64,000 bases of DNA, taken from Kazachstania africana CBS 2517 (Eukaryota > Ascomycota > Saccharomycetes > Saccharomycetales > Saccharomycetaceae). The stretch is taken from assembly GCF_000304475.1 (NCBI RefSeq), contig NC_018941.1:124001-188000 (forward strand), in the 5' to 3' direction. The translations under genes were made by a program, and so were the position numbers. Position 1 is the stretch's first letter; each line of letters starts with the position of its first letter. The notes below the pieces were generated by a model. The model was not told where the DNA came from. It did not search any database and saw nothing but the letters and a program-made list of their open reading frames with translations. This document shows positions 18,506 through 28,477 of this stretch, in pieces.

Positions 18506-19263
18506 TGAGGGATGGTTCCCTGATAGGCATCCCATAAAGGGTAACTCGTTTCCATAAGGGTAAAAAGTACCTGATAAGGAAGCTGTTCTGCGCTATAAAC
18601 CATGAAAAATTAACCGTTTTCGGGTTTGTCCTCACTCCCTTTTTCCGGGAGAAGCTCATGCTGACTATCTCACGGGTTTTCTTCGATGAGGTCCGGTCAC
18701 AGTCTTTTTTCCAGTAAGGATAGTCGTTGTGGAAGATTCTACATATGAAGATCTTAATTATGAATGGCCCTCAGCTCGATTGTCCAGAGAAGCTATATTA
18801 TACCCTTGTATTGCAAAACAGCCCCCTCCCAGAAACTAGATGATACGTTTATTTATTAGTAACATTGGTAGTAATGTTAATTATATTCGGGGCAACTCCC
18901 TTTTGTAGGGAGACAGTATTCCTATTTCTAATGTTGTCGGTATACTGAGATTAGCGTCATTTCCTGTTCAGTTTACCGGTTCTTGTTAGCCAGAATGGCA
19001 TGGGTTTAAACTATCTCTCATTCTTTCTTGGATAAGGCTTATTTATTCACTCACTCATTTCCTTCTATGACCCGGTAATTCTTTTGTTCTTCCTTCTTAT
19101 ACGTTTAAGATTCATCTAAATTTGTGCACATACGTGTATATATATATATATATATATAAACTAATGTACCTTGTGAGAGAAATCGTAGGGTAAGTACTAA
19201 ATTACTAGTAACTTATGCTATATAACAGTACAGCTTTGATATATACACACTAATCCATTCAAG

Positions 19264-21984
19264 ATGAGCGAGAGAACACCATATAATGGTACTACCTCAA
19301 ACATCCCGGAAATCATTGATCCCGGAATAACTATCCCAATCTATGAAGAGGATATCGCTGATGAAACGACTTTTCGAGATCAACCTGACAAATTAGGTTC
19401 ATACAGAGTTAGGGCTGGTAGAAGAATCTCAAACAAATTCAGTAATTTTTTACCCTCAATAAGTGCTAAGTTACATCATTCGAAGAAATCATCATCACAG
19501 GAAAAAGTAAACGACAATGACGACTCTAATTCTACTATAATCAATGCGGAAACTTTCAGGGATCAAATCATTCTTCAAAATAATACGGCGAATCCATATC
19601 AAAGTGCCCATCCTGATTATGAAATGCCTGCAAATTATCTTTTAGAGTCCATCGAAAATTACTCTGTACCAAAGCAACCCATTACGAGATCAAGAAATAA
19701 TACAATTTCCTCTCAAATTACTATGGAATCATCCATATTACAGCCGTTCAATGCAACTCAGAATACTTATAATCTGTGGACTCCTAATATAGAACAATCA
19801 AATTTTGATCCGTATAATCAGACTCAGAGTGTTGTCCCACTAGAGAGCACTACTACAGCACATTCAGATTATCAAACTCCAGTGAGATTCAGTGATAACC
19901 ATAGTGTAATTTTAGACTCCGCCGGTAGTAAAAATATTTGGTCTCCAGATATAACATCTCGACGTAAATCACATTCTGTAACATCACCATTGAAATCTGA
20001 CGCATTACTAAACCAACAAAAACCGTTCTCCAATGAGTACCCCATTATGCATGATGACGTCGATGCTAATACCATTAACTGGGTTACAACAAGTAAAATG
20101 GCGCCACCGATTAATCAAGTCCCCACATTATTACCCACTAATACAGTCGCAATATCAAATATTTTCCCTTTGCAGCAATTTCACCCAAAGTTGGCTAATG
20201 TTATCAATTTGACAAGTAGTGCCTTGACATTACTTTGCTCAAAATATGGCAATGTCGTTTCAGTGAGAACTTTGAAAGGGCTGAATATGGCATTAGTCGA
20301 ATTTCAATCCGTAGATGGGGCTATCCACGCTTTAGAAGTCTTACAAAACAAAAGCATTTCCGTCGTTGGTATTCCAAGTGCAATTTCCTTTGCAAGAATC
20401 CTTTCGTTCGAAAACACTGAAATGAATAATATTTCAAACCTATTTAACGTAGACTCCTCAGTTCCACATTCTTTATTACAAGAACAGCTTTACAATGGAT
20501 CTATCTCCTTCCAGTCGCAAGGGAATATCCAAGTCCCAATATTCAAAGACCAATTAGAAGTACACGCTGTAGATTTTAAGCATGAAAACATGACTACCCA
20601 GATTACACTACCAGTGGAACCTGAAAAATGCCCATTCGACTTACCTCCACCTTCTGTCAAAACAATAAGACATGATTTAAAAAAAACTGTTAAAGCATTC
20701 GATGTTCCATTTGACAAATCCCGGATTAAGTATATGATCCATAATGCAGTTCAATGCAGGAAGATTCATGTCGATTTAGCAAATTTTGGACCAACACCTG
20801 AACCAATACTTAATCGTGAGTTTCAAACTCCAAAATTACGTGAAATACGTAAAATGTTGGATGCGAACACATTAAGTCAATTTGAAATTGAACAATTGGC
20901 AATGTGCATGCTAGATGAATTACCAGAATTGAGTTTTGATTATTTGGGGAATACTATAGTTCAGAAAATTTATGACAAGTCCAGTGATATAATTAGAGAT
21001 ATTATATTAAGGAAGATTAGTCCTTTTTTGACCTCTCTTGGGATTCATAAATCTGGTACATGGGTATGTCAAAAAGTAATCAAGCTGGCACATAATCCTC
21101 GGTCAGTGAATTTGATTGTCGAGGGAATAAAGCAGTATTGTACTCCCTTATTTAATGACCAATTTGGTAACTACGTTATACAAAAAGTTTTGAAGTTGGG
21201 AGTACCATGGAATAACTTTATCTTTGAAAGTATAATTGTCAATTTTTGGGTAATTTCATCAAACAGATACGGTTCAAGAGCTGTGAGAGCATGCCTAGAA
21301 AGTGATATTATTACAACCGAGCAAACTCTGATTCTTAGTTCTATGATCGCTTTGTATGCGAAGTATTTGATAACCGATAGTAATGGTACGTTATTAATCA
21401 CCTGGTTGTTGGATACTTGTGATTACCCGCAGAAGTACATTTCGTTGACAAATAGTATCGTAGAGCTATCAACACTAGCACATCTGTGCTGTCACAAGTT
21501 AGGTTCATTAACAATCTTGAAACTCTTTTCAACAAGAGCTAACGAAGACTGTAAAAAATTAATTGTTAACGCACTTCTTGACGAAAGTGAAATATATTTG
21601 GATGGAAATACATCTAAGAAGAATATACTAGAGTATATTCTAAATGATAATAGCTACGGTTGCACTTTTATCTATAAGCTACTATCGTCTAGAGTACTAG
21701 AAGACGAGACGAAGAATAAGGTTATGGAAAGAACCCGTCATATCTTACTGTCAAATAAGTCGATTCAACACTATCGATTAATGGACGAAGTGGGCCTAGT
21801 CACCATAAGCACACAGGAAAGATCATCGAAACAACATCACAAAATGAGAACTGTAAACAGCAAAGATACAAGAAGCGTGAGAGGAATGTCATTATCTAGC
21901 GTGCGCAGTAACAATGTCCAGCCATTAACTCCTGTAACCCCAATAATAAATGGCAATTATGACTACGACAATTTTAACACGTAG
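19264..21984 (+). CDS. Pumilio-family RNA-binding protein Jsn1/Puf2
   Basis: RNA-binding protein with an RRM followed by Puf repeats; Jsn1 and Puf2 bind mRNAs for membrane-associated proteins in S. cerevisiae. 906 residues (Puf2 1075, Jsn1 1091). The N-terminal ~300 residues are Asn/Ser-rich; the RRM spans ~300-380 (NTVAISNIFP ... NMALVEFQSVDGAIHAL); Puf repeats span ~540-790, with FDYLGNTIVQKIYD and FNDQFGNYVIQKVLKLG. Neighbours fit both duplicates: BUD4 on one side (JSN1, YJR091C) and TIF5 on the other (PUF2, YPR042C), so I do not choose a symbol. The C-terminal ~75 residues are low complexity. Confidence 0.9.
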   Translation: MSERTPYNGTTSNIPEIIDPGITIPIYEEDIADETTFRDQPDKLGSYRVRAGRRISNKFSNFLPSISAKLHHSKKSSSQEKVNDNDDSNSTIINAETFRDQIILQNNTANPYQSAHPDYEMPANYLLESIENYSVPKQPITRSRNNTISSQITMESSILQPFNATQNTYNLWTPNIEQSNFDPYNQTQSVVPLESTTTAHSDYQTPVRFSDNHSVILDSAGSKNIWSPDITSRRKSHSVTSPLKSDALLNQQKPFSNEYPIMHDDVDANTINWVTTSKMAPPINQVPTLLPTNTVAISNIFPLQQFHPKLANVINLTSSALTLLCSKYGNVVSVRTLKGLNMALVEFQSVDGAIHALEVLQNKSISVVGIPSAISFARILSFENTEMNNISNLFNVDSSVPHSLLQEQLYNGSISFQSQGNIQVPIFKDQLEVHAVDFKHENMTTQITLPVEPEKCPFDLPPPSVKTIRHDLKKTVKAFDVPFDKSRIKYMIHNAVQCRKIHVDLANFGPTPEPILNREFQTPKLREIRKMLDANTLSQFEIEQLAMCMLDELPELSFDYLGNTIVQKIYDKSSDIIRDIILRKISPFLTSLGIHKSGTWVCQKVIKLAHNPRSVNLIVEGIKQYCTPLFNDQFGNYVIQKVLKLGVPWNNFIFESIIVNFWVISSNRYGSRAVRACLESDIITTEQTLILSSMIALYAKYLITDSNGTLLITWLLDTCDYPQKYISLTNSIVELSTLAHLCCHKLGSLTILKLFSTRANEDCKKLIVNALLDESEIYLDGNTSKKNILEYILNDNSYGCTFIYKLLSSRVLEDETKNKVMERTRHILLSNKSIQHYRLMDEVGLVTISTQERSSKQHHKMRTVNSKDTRSVRGMSLSSVRSNNVQPLTPVTPIINGNYDYDNFNT

Positions 21985-22649
21985 TTGAAAGTGAAGCTTT
22001 CAAAAAGTGCTTTTTACTTCATCTTTTTTATTTTAATCCCATTATAATTTTAATTTTAGTCAGGTTTAATCAATATGTAATTTAATTATCTAATTTTTAA
22101 TTTTTTTAACAAATTTTTATTATCATAGCAAAACAAATACAGGTTGCCTATTACGAAGCCCTATTATACTAGCTATGTATAATATATTCGTCAATCCAAT
22201 TCCTTCCAGACATTCCTATATTCGTATTCTGTCACAACGACTGTTTAGAACAAAACTCCGCGGATTTATTTCGAAATAGTCAAAGCACAGAAAAAAAGAA
22301 TATTTCAAGCCCTAATTTCAGTGCTAACCGTTAGACTCGGCAAAAAGCAACTAAAATACGTTACCTCCATAATAAAAGCAAAATTAGGGCTGCGACGCAC
22401 TTCAGTATAGCCACGAGTATCACAACTCGAGAATAGGAATTTCACAGCTTACAGTGCCAACTACACAAGATGATTGATGTGTTTCTAGTTGAAAAAGATC
22501 GCTCCACTCCTGCTTAGCTTTCAATATCCATGGGTAACATCTTCATTATGTTTCACTTGAGAGTATAATGGATATTGTATCTAAACGTATATAAACATGT
22601 ATATATAGTGACGTGATAAATTTCAGGAACATCATTTGCCAGGTTAAAG
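21985..22649. other. Upstream region of the FLR1-like pseudogene
   Basis: 665 bp between JSN1/PUF2 and the pseudogene; AT-rich, with the PDRE at 22257-22264 as the one clear site. Confidence 0.5.
22257..22264. promoter_or_regulatory. Pleiotropic drug response element (PDRE)
   Basis: TCCGCGGA is a perfect palindromic Pdr1/Pdr3 site, 385 bp upstream of the ATG of the FLR1-like pseudogene, fitting the former control of a multidrug exporter. Confidence 0.6.
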
Positions 22650-24263
22650 ATGCCAGGACAAAGATTAAATTATGTATTTGCAGTTATACAAAAATACTTC
22701 TTCGTCGACTGTTTAGAATATCTTCATCTAGTGAAGATACAGGAAGACATACCGCATAAAGATTTAGAAAAAGATGTCAGCTCAACATATGAGGAATCGA
22801 CACTAGATAATGAAATTAATTTTGTCATTGCAAAGGATAATGAAAACTTAGATCCTTTTCTTGTGGATTGGAATGGTGACAACGACCCGGATCATCCTCA
22901 AAATTGGCCATATTCAAGAAAACTCCTAATTATTCCCGAAATCATGTTACTGACGTCGAGTAATTATATGGGTTCGGCAATTTATACACCAGGACAGGAG
23001 CAAATACAGAATGAGTTCCACGTAGGGCATGTTACTGCTACTTTGAATCTATAAATATACGTCCTTGGCTATGGTATAGGTCAATGGATTTTTTCACCAT
23101 TATCAGAAGTAGTAGCCAAAATTGGTGGACAGTAAATTTATAATATTACATTTGCAATATTTATGATTTTAGAAGTGGGTTGTGCCACTGTGCAAAATAT
23201 TGCAGGCTTAGTGATTTTAAGATTTATTACTGGTATTTTGTGTTCACCATCACTATCAACTGGTGGTGCCACAATCGCTGATATTATCCAACCTACTCAT
23301 CTAACTATCTATCTGGCATTGTGGGCCATTGGTCCATTAATTGCTCCCATTACTGCGCCGATATTAGGTGCTTCTATGGTTGTTACAGAAGATTGGAGGC
23401 GGTGTTTCTGACTTCTATTATGGATGTCAGCTTCATGTCTAATCTTATGTATCTTCGCATTCCCTGAAACATCAGGAGCAAATGTCCTTTCGAGAAGAGC
23501 ATCAAGAATTAGAAAGCAAACTGGCGATAATAGATATTATACTAGATAAGAGAAAATCGATGCTCAAATAGGTGTCAAAGATTTTATTATCGCCACTCTT
23601 TATAGGCCTATCAAAATTATTGCCAAAGAACCAATTCTAATGGCATTCGATGCTTATTTAGCAGTCTGTTGCGGCACATTTTTTCTTTTCTTTGAACCGT
23701 TTCCAGTTCTTTTTATTGATAACTGGCATTTTACCATGGTAGAATTGGGACTCTCATATATGGGTTTCTGTGTCGGCTGTTGCATTGCATTTCCAACGTT
23801 GATAATATTCATCCATAAAGTGGTCATACCAAAACGTAAAGACTGTACTTTCCAGCCTGAAGCGTTTTTAATACTTCCAATGTGCGTAAGTTGGTGTTTG
23901 CCATGTTCCTTATTCCTTTTCGGATGGGGAGCAATGACACATTGGATTGTTCCAATAATTGCAGAAATTTTTTTCATCGTATGTGTATTTAACCTATTTC
24001 AAACGTCTTTCTCATACCTGGCATTGTGTTATCCTAATTATATTGCTTCTGTCTATGCGGGAAATGGATTCTGTCGTGCCACATTTGCTTGTGCGTTCCC
24101 ATTATTTGGGAAGGCAATGTACAATAAGTTAGCGATTGATGGTTATCCAGTTGGATGGGGTTCATCAATTCTGGAGTTTATCTCTATTATATTAGCAACA
24201 ATACCTTTCTTTCTTTACAAATATGGCCCACTTTTGCGTTCCAAATCATCATTTAAAGATTAA
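22650..24263 (+). pseudogene. FLR1: FLR1-like multidrug MFS transporter, four in-frame stops
   Basis: Remains of a DHA1-family drug:proton antiporter similar over its whole length to S. cerevisiae Flr1 (548 residues). One single frame from the ATG at 22650 to the stop at 24261 covers 537 codons but is broken by stops at codons 135 (TAA, 23052), 162 (TAA, 23133), 254 (TGA, 23409) and 300 (TAA, 23547), with no frameshift. Family landmarks flank the stops: DPDHPQNWPYSRK, GSAIYTPGQEQIQ, GILCSPSLSTGG, SYMGFCVGC, AGNGFCRATFACAFPLFG. The stops replace codons that in Flr1 are Ser, a polar residue, Trp and Gln, so each is explained by a single base change. It sits between JSN1/PUF2 and TIF5, which are adjacent in S. 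cerevisiae, so the gene is an insertion here. Dead as a full protein unless heavily read through. Confidence 0.88.
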
Positions 24264-24396
24264 ACATTCAATTATCTTAGTTGAGAACTTAATGTGATTG
24301 AGAGAAAAAAACAGTTTATATACATACACATATATAAAAGAGACTTTGATACATTGACTCCAATTTTATTAATATTATTTTTTTGAGGATAACTTC

Positions 24397-25584
24397 TTAC
24401 TCTTCATCATCGTCAGATTCAGCATTTTCTAACCAGGTAATGAATGGCTTAGCAGCTCTACGAACTTTCTTTGAAACTTCCTTAGGAACAAACTTCTTAG
24501 AGACTTTAGTACCGAAATTAATGATCACTTCTTCTGAGACAATGTCATTATTATATAATTGTACCAAAATTTTTGGTAATTGTGGGATTAAATCTTTGTG
24601 GTCTAACCCAAGGAATCTTTCGATACCACCAAGGAAGTTCTTTTCAAAATCTTCGTTAGCTAATACTTTAGTTAAAAATGCAGTATGTTCTGAAACTTCG
24701 CTGACAATATCTTCAGTAAATAAACATTGGGCGAGAACACAACCAAGTTTTGGTTCATTTAGAATTTCGAGCTCTGAAGCTTTCTTGTATAATTCAACAT
24801 CTGATGGTAATTCATCATCTTTTAACATCCATTCACCGAACTCATCTAATTTGGTTAATTCTGGTGACAACGTTGATGAACTTACTTGTAATTCTTTCGC
24901 ACGCTTTCTAATAGCTTCTTCTGACATATCAACCGCCCATTCATCATCTTTTACTTCAATTTGTTCCAAAGTAGAAGCTGCAGCATTGATTTGACGGGCT
25001 AATTCATCATCATCTTCTTCGTCATTTTGACTAGATTCTTCCTTTTGTTTCCCTTGAGCAATATCACTGATGGAAACACCACCACCACGAACATTAGCTG
25101 AAGCGGTAGCAGCCTTCTTCTTTTTCTTAGAACCGGTATCTATGGATGCAGGAGGGTTCTTTAGAATGAAAGAAGATAATTTGTGTCTTAAATCCATTGG
25201 AGTTCTCTTACCACATGCTTTACAGTCTCTAACTAAATCACTGCTCTTAGTAATAATGATTTCGGTTTCAGGATTCTTACAACTGCCACAAAGAACAAAC
25301 TTGTTAATGAAACCGTCAAGAACATCTTGTAATTTGGCGGGTTCGTGGACACCATTAACCAAATAACGATCCTTATCAACGGAAATGGAGGTTTGAGTAC
25401 CTAACTCGAACCCGAAATATTTGACTAGATATGCAGTTGGTCTATTCAAAGCACGGGCAACGTCAGAAACGTTTAATAATGCAGTCTTGATACCGTTACC
25501 TCTACCTTCAACCTTAGCCTGGATAGGAGGCATCTTATAACGGTAAAAGGGATCATGGTTATCTCTACAAATATTGATGGACAT
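24397..25584 (-). CDS. TIF5: Translation initiation factor eIF5
   Basis: GTPase-activating protein for eIF2-GTP in the 48S preinitiation complex; it also bridges eIF2, eIF3 and eIF1. 395 residues (S. cerevisiae 405). The N-terminal domain has NICRDNHDPFYRYKMP with the catalytic Arg15, followed by a zinc ribbon (CGSC and CKAC) around 98-125 and the SISDIAQG linker. The C-terminal W2/HEAT domain (~235-395) ends with aromatic/acidic box KPFITWLENAESDDDEE. Start at 25584 aligns residue-for-residue with yeast eIF5. Convergent with the pseudogene and, beyond it, JSN1/PUF2, as YPR041W-YPR042C. Confidence 0.97.
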   Translation of the reverse strand: MSINICRDNHDPFYRYKMPPIQAKVEGRGNGIKTALLNVSDVARALNRPTAYLVKYFGFELGTQTSISVDKDRYLVNGVHEPAKLQDVLDGFINKFVLCGSCKNPETEIIITKSSDLVRDCKACGKRTPMDLRHKLSSFILKNPPASIDTGSKKKKKAATASANVRGGGVSISDIAQGKQKEESSQNDEEDDDELARQINAAASTLEQIEVKDDEWAVDMSEEAIRKRAKELQVSSSTLSPELTKLDEFGEWMLKDDELPSDVELYKKASELEILNEPKLGCVLAQCLFTEDIVSEVSEHTAFLTKVLANEDFEKNFLGGIERFLGLDHKDLIPQLPKILVQLYNNDIVSEEVIINFGTKVSKKFVPKEVSKKVRRAAKPFITWLENAESDDDEE

Positions 25585-25821
25585 CTTTAACTATACTATT
25601 GATTCTAAAACCGTGATTAAATCAAACTAAACGTAGTGTTCTTTATCAAAGTTATAGTGTCTTTTGGCTTCACCATCGCAAATTTTTTCACTCTTCAATA
25701 TCTGAAAAAAAAAAAATCCGTAATAGATGATTCCATTTTTGTAATATATATATATATATATATACACTATAGAGCAATTCAGCTAGCAGTATTGCCAGCA
25801 TCAGAGCTTCAGGTTACCAGG

Positions 25822-26709
25822 ATGTCCAACGATGTTGTGAGAGATAGGTTTCTAGCGATTATGCAGTCGAAGTTGTATACGCAGTTCAATGCTGAAGAGA
25901 CTGCTAAACTGCACGGTGAATTATCCGTATTTCTGCAATATAATGAAGTGTCAATCAAGGAGACGGATTATCTTTCATTGTGCGAGATGTTATTCTATCT
26001 TTGTGTCTATTTGTCGAAGGATGTTGATGCCCAGATCATTTACAACTCATTGAGGGATAGATTAGGCGAGAATTCTGCTAAATTGCAAGTGATGAATGCC
26101 ACATTGTTACAAATCAATGAAAATGATACGATCGCCAGTAAGTATCTAGAAAAATTAATAAGAGACTCATATGAATATGATTCTGATTCTAGGAGCTATC
26201 TCATCGTAGCTAAGAAATTACTCTCATTGAAAATAGGCAAGTTAAGTAACGAAAATGAAATTCTCAAAGAGTTAATCTCATTAGTGGAGAAATTCCCGTT
26301 AGATGCAGAGTTATGGTGTTACATGGGTGAAATTTATTGGAAGATGGGACAACTCAGTCGTTCAATATACTGTTTTGAAGAGGTTCTCGTTATAATGCCC
26401 TTCAATTATGTCATCTTTAGTAGAATCGCTGAATTGTACTATTACAAAGCACGTCGTTTAGATAAGGGTAAACAGAAGATGGAAGAATCATTGAACAAAG
26501 GGTTAAAGAATGCATTGAGATCAGGAGAATTGAGTGAATCGTATCTCAAGGGTTGGTCGCTCGTTGCCACGATTAGTAAATTATTAGGTGACAAGAAAGA
26601 TGTTCTTAACGTGGCAACTAAACGACTAGTTGAAATATCTAAAATATCTAATGAAAAGGATAAAATAACAGCCGAATATATTTTGGATCAATTAAGCTTG
26701 AAGAAATAG
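25822..26709 (+). CDS. EMC2: ER membrane protein complex subunit 2
   Basis: TPR-scaffold subunit on the cytosolic face of the EMC, the insertase for tail-anchored and multipass proteins. From the ATG at 25822 the protein has 295 residues (S. cerevisiae 292); the open frame upstream starts with GTG at 25636 and runs over T/A microsatellite, so it is not used. Conserved segments are VDAQIIYNSLRDRLGENSAK near 75-95, KFPLDAELWCYMGEIYWKMG near 175 and KNALRSGELSESYLKGW near 235. In S. cerevisiae EMC2 (YJR088C) is on chromosome X while its two neighbours here (TIF5, TIP41) are on XVI. Confidence 0.94.
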   Translation: MSNDVVRDRFLAIMQSKLYTQFNAEETAKLHGELSVFLQYNEVSIKETDYLSLCEMLFYLCVYLSKDVDAQIIYNSLRDRLGENSAKLQVMNATLLQINENDTIASKYLEKLIRDSYEYDSDSRSYLIVAKKLLSLKIGKLSNENEILKELISLVEKFPLDAELWCYMGEIYWKMGQLSRSIYCFEEVLVIMPFNYVIFSRIAELYYYKARRLDKGKQKMEESLNKGLKNALRSGELSESYLKGWSLVATISKLLGDKKDVLNVATKRLVEISKISNEKDKITAEYILDQLSLKK

Positions 26710-26739
26710 AAATTTTTATATCAATTTATGTAAATATTA

Positions 26740-27861
26740 TTAAAACTGAATAACTTCACATTGTCTTTTAACCAATGGTATATGCTCCACAACCCAATTA
26801 CTATCTCTTAGCAATGCCTTTGGATCTCGAGAATGCGCCAAGACACGTTTTTGATTGGCCATTAGATCATTATATTCACTTTCGTATTGTTTAAATTCTC
26901 TAATGACTTTATTTTCATCAAATTCGACATAAATTCTAGTGTCATAAACTCTTACAATAACGTCGTCAACTCTTAGAAAGAATCTGCTCAAAAGAAGCAG
27001 TCTTTCATTCATAACACGGATTTTGACATTCAAGATAGATATACCATTATCAGCCAATTCATCTTCAAACAAGATCATGTCATCAAAAAATAATATTTGA
27101 TCTGGTTTTGATAGTTTATCAATCGGTAAGACTAGATCATTATCAGTCTTGAAATCAATTACATCATTATCGTTATAATTAATAACCGTACCTTTATATT
27201 CTGTGCTGTAAGTCCAATCGTAATTCTTGACGATATTCAATGATTCTGAACTAATTTCAAAGAGATCATCTTCATGAACTTCCTTTGCCGTCGTCTTAAG
27301 CTTCGAGTTAATCCAATCTTTGGAATATGATACCCTGATTCCAGAATCCTCCAGATTTACCATCGACAAGGCATCCAAGGCCCTGAAGTCTATAGACCAA
27401 TTTTTCTCCACATTCTTTATTGATATGTAATTATTACCGAAGATCATTTCAGGTAAGGCGCCCAGCCCACTAAGCTTATTCGTTTCCCAGTCTTCCAACT
27501 CTTCAGAATTCAATATAGGTCTCTTTCTCGATGTGATCGTCCAATTATTAATCGATATAGACGGATTATCTTCCAAAGGATATGTAGCCACCGGTGATGG
27601 TATTATCATTCTCCCACAATGCTTGCAGGGCGGATTATTCGCACTATTACACACGTGTCTCGGGATAGGCTCCTTAAAGAAGCTTGCGCTGCTCTTCGCC
27701 ATCGTTGTCGTTGTCGTCGTAGTCTGCATGGCTCTTTCATTCCGTGGATTGCGAGCATTAACCGTCCTTGCATGCAACTCTCTTGCCGCAGTTATCTCAA
27801 TGGTATTAATCCCAGGCCTTACTGTCCTTTTCAAGGACTTTTCCACGTCTCTATCAGCCAT
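26740..27861 (-). CDS. TIP41: Tip41, Tap42-interacting TOR-pathway regulator
   Basis: Negative regulator of Tap42-phosphatase signalling downstream of TORC1. 373 residues (S. cerevisiae 356). The N-terminal ~100 residues are divergent, with a Thr run (residues 47-53) and a CxxC pair (CNSANNPPCKHC) before the conserved TIP41 domain from ~105 to ~360, including ISINNWTITSRKRPILNSEE, LPEMIFGNNYI, KPDQILFFDDMILFEDELADNG and LSRFFLRVDDVIVRVYDTR. It is tail-to-tail with EMC2 with only 30 bp between stops. The far side (27862-28017) is a synteny breakpoint to MED21. Confidence 0.94.
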   Translation of the reverse strand: MADRDVEKSLKRTVRPGINTIEITAARELHARTVNARNPRNERAMQTTTTTTTMAKSSASFFKEPIPRHVCNSANNPPCKHCGRMIIPSPVATYPLEDNPSISINNWTITSRKRPILNSEELEDWETNKLSGLGALPEMIFGNNYISIKNVEKNWSIDFRALDALSMVNLEDSGIRVSYSKDWINSKLKTTAKEVHEDDLFEISSESLNIVKNYDWTYSTEYKGTVINYNDNDVIDFKTDNDLVLPIDKLSKPDQILFFDDMILFEDELADNGISILNVKIRVMNERLLLLSRFFLRVDDVIVRVYDTRIYVEFDENKVIREFKQYESEYNDLMANQKRVLAHSRDPKALLRDSNWVVEHIPLVKRQCEVIQF

Positions 27862-28017
27862 TTACTCACTAGTTCTATCTTTATATCTACGCCTCTTTGA
27901 AAAGCTTAAACTTCAATATACTTTAATATCAATGAGTTTTTTTCCTACTTGAAAATCACAAACTGAATAGTATATATTAAACTGGCATACGATACTGACA
28001 GTTAGAAAGGTGCAAAC

Positions 28018-28443
28018 ATGACGGATAGACTAACACAACTGCAGATATGTTTGGATCAAATGATGGAGCAATTCTGTGCAACGTTGAATTATGTGGACAA
28101 GAATCACGATTTTACACCACTTCATGAAGGTGAATTGAAGATGGCCGATAAACATGCAACTATTGCAACTGAGGAAGATTATACGAATACTATCGATGAG
28201 TTATCGACTGATATAATATTGAAAACGCGACAGATTATGAAATTGATAGATTCTTTGCCTGGGGTGGATGTTTCTGCGAATGAACAACTGGCGAAGATCA
28301 ATTCGTTACAACAGAAGTTAGTGGATGTGGAAGAACAAAAACTAGAAGCTATCAAGAAAAAAGAGTCTCTGTTGAAAGACGTTAACGGGTTGATTGAGAC
28401 ATTTGTTTCTGGAATTGCTGAATCGAGGAAAAGTCAGAATTAA
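28018..28443 (+). CDS. SRB7: Mediator subunit Med21 (Srb7)
   Basis: Essential middle-module subunit of Mediator; with Med7 it forms the hinge that contacts RNA polymerase II. 141 residues (S. cerevisiae 140). The first residues [19 protein letters not shown] are nearly identical to yeast and include the helix required for hinge and head contacts; [20 protein letters not shown] and [13 protein letters not shown] follow, then a long C-terminal coiled-coil helix. Convergent with PMT7 with 34 bp between the genes, as YDR308C-YDR307W. Confidence 0.97.
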   Translation: MTDRLTQLQICLDQMMEQFCATLNYVDKNHDFTPLHEGELKMADKHATIATEEDYTNTIDELSTDIILKTRQIMKLIDSLPGVDVSANEQLAKINSLQQKLVDVEEQKLEAIKKKESLLKDVNGLIETFVSGIAESRKSQN

Positions 28444-28477
28444 TCATGCATGTTTATATATATAGAAAAAAGTTTAG

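Larger units (their letters stand above)
18215..19263. other. Divergent intergenic region BUD4 / JSN1-PUF2
   Basis: 1.05 kb shared promoter. Besides the sites listed separately it has three CCTGATA repeats (near 18462, 18520 and 18572) and a (TA)n run near 19138-19158. No gene was recognised; a 66-codon minus ORF at 18459-18659 overlaps the regulatory cluster and is not supported. Confidence 0.55.

Noticed and set aside
24383..24994. 203-codon plus ORF antisense to TIF5 and similar long ORFs antisense to SAS10, NOP14 and RPC53
   Set aside because: They are mirror frames of acidic or Ser-rich coding sequence in confidently identified genes.
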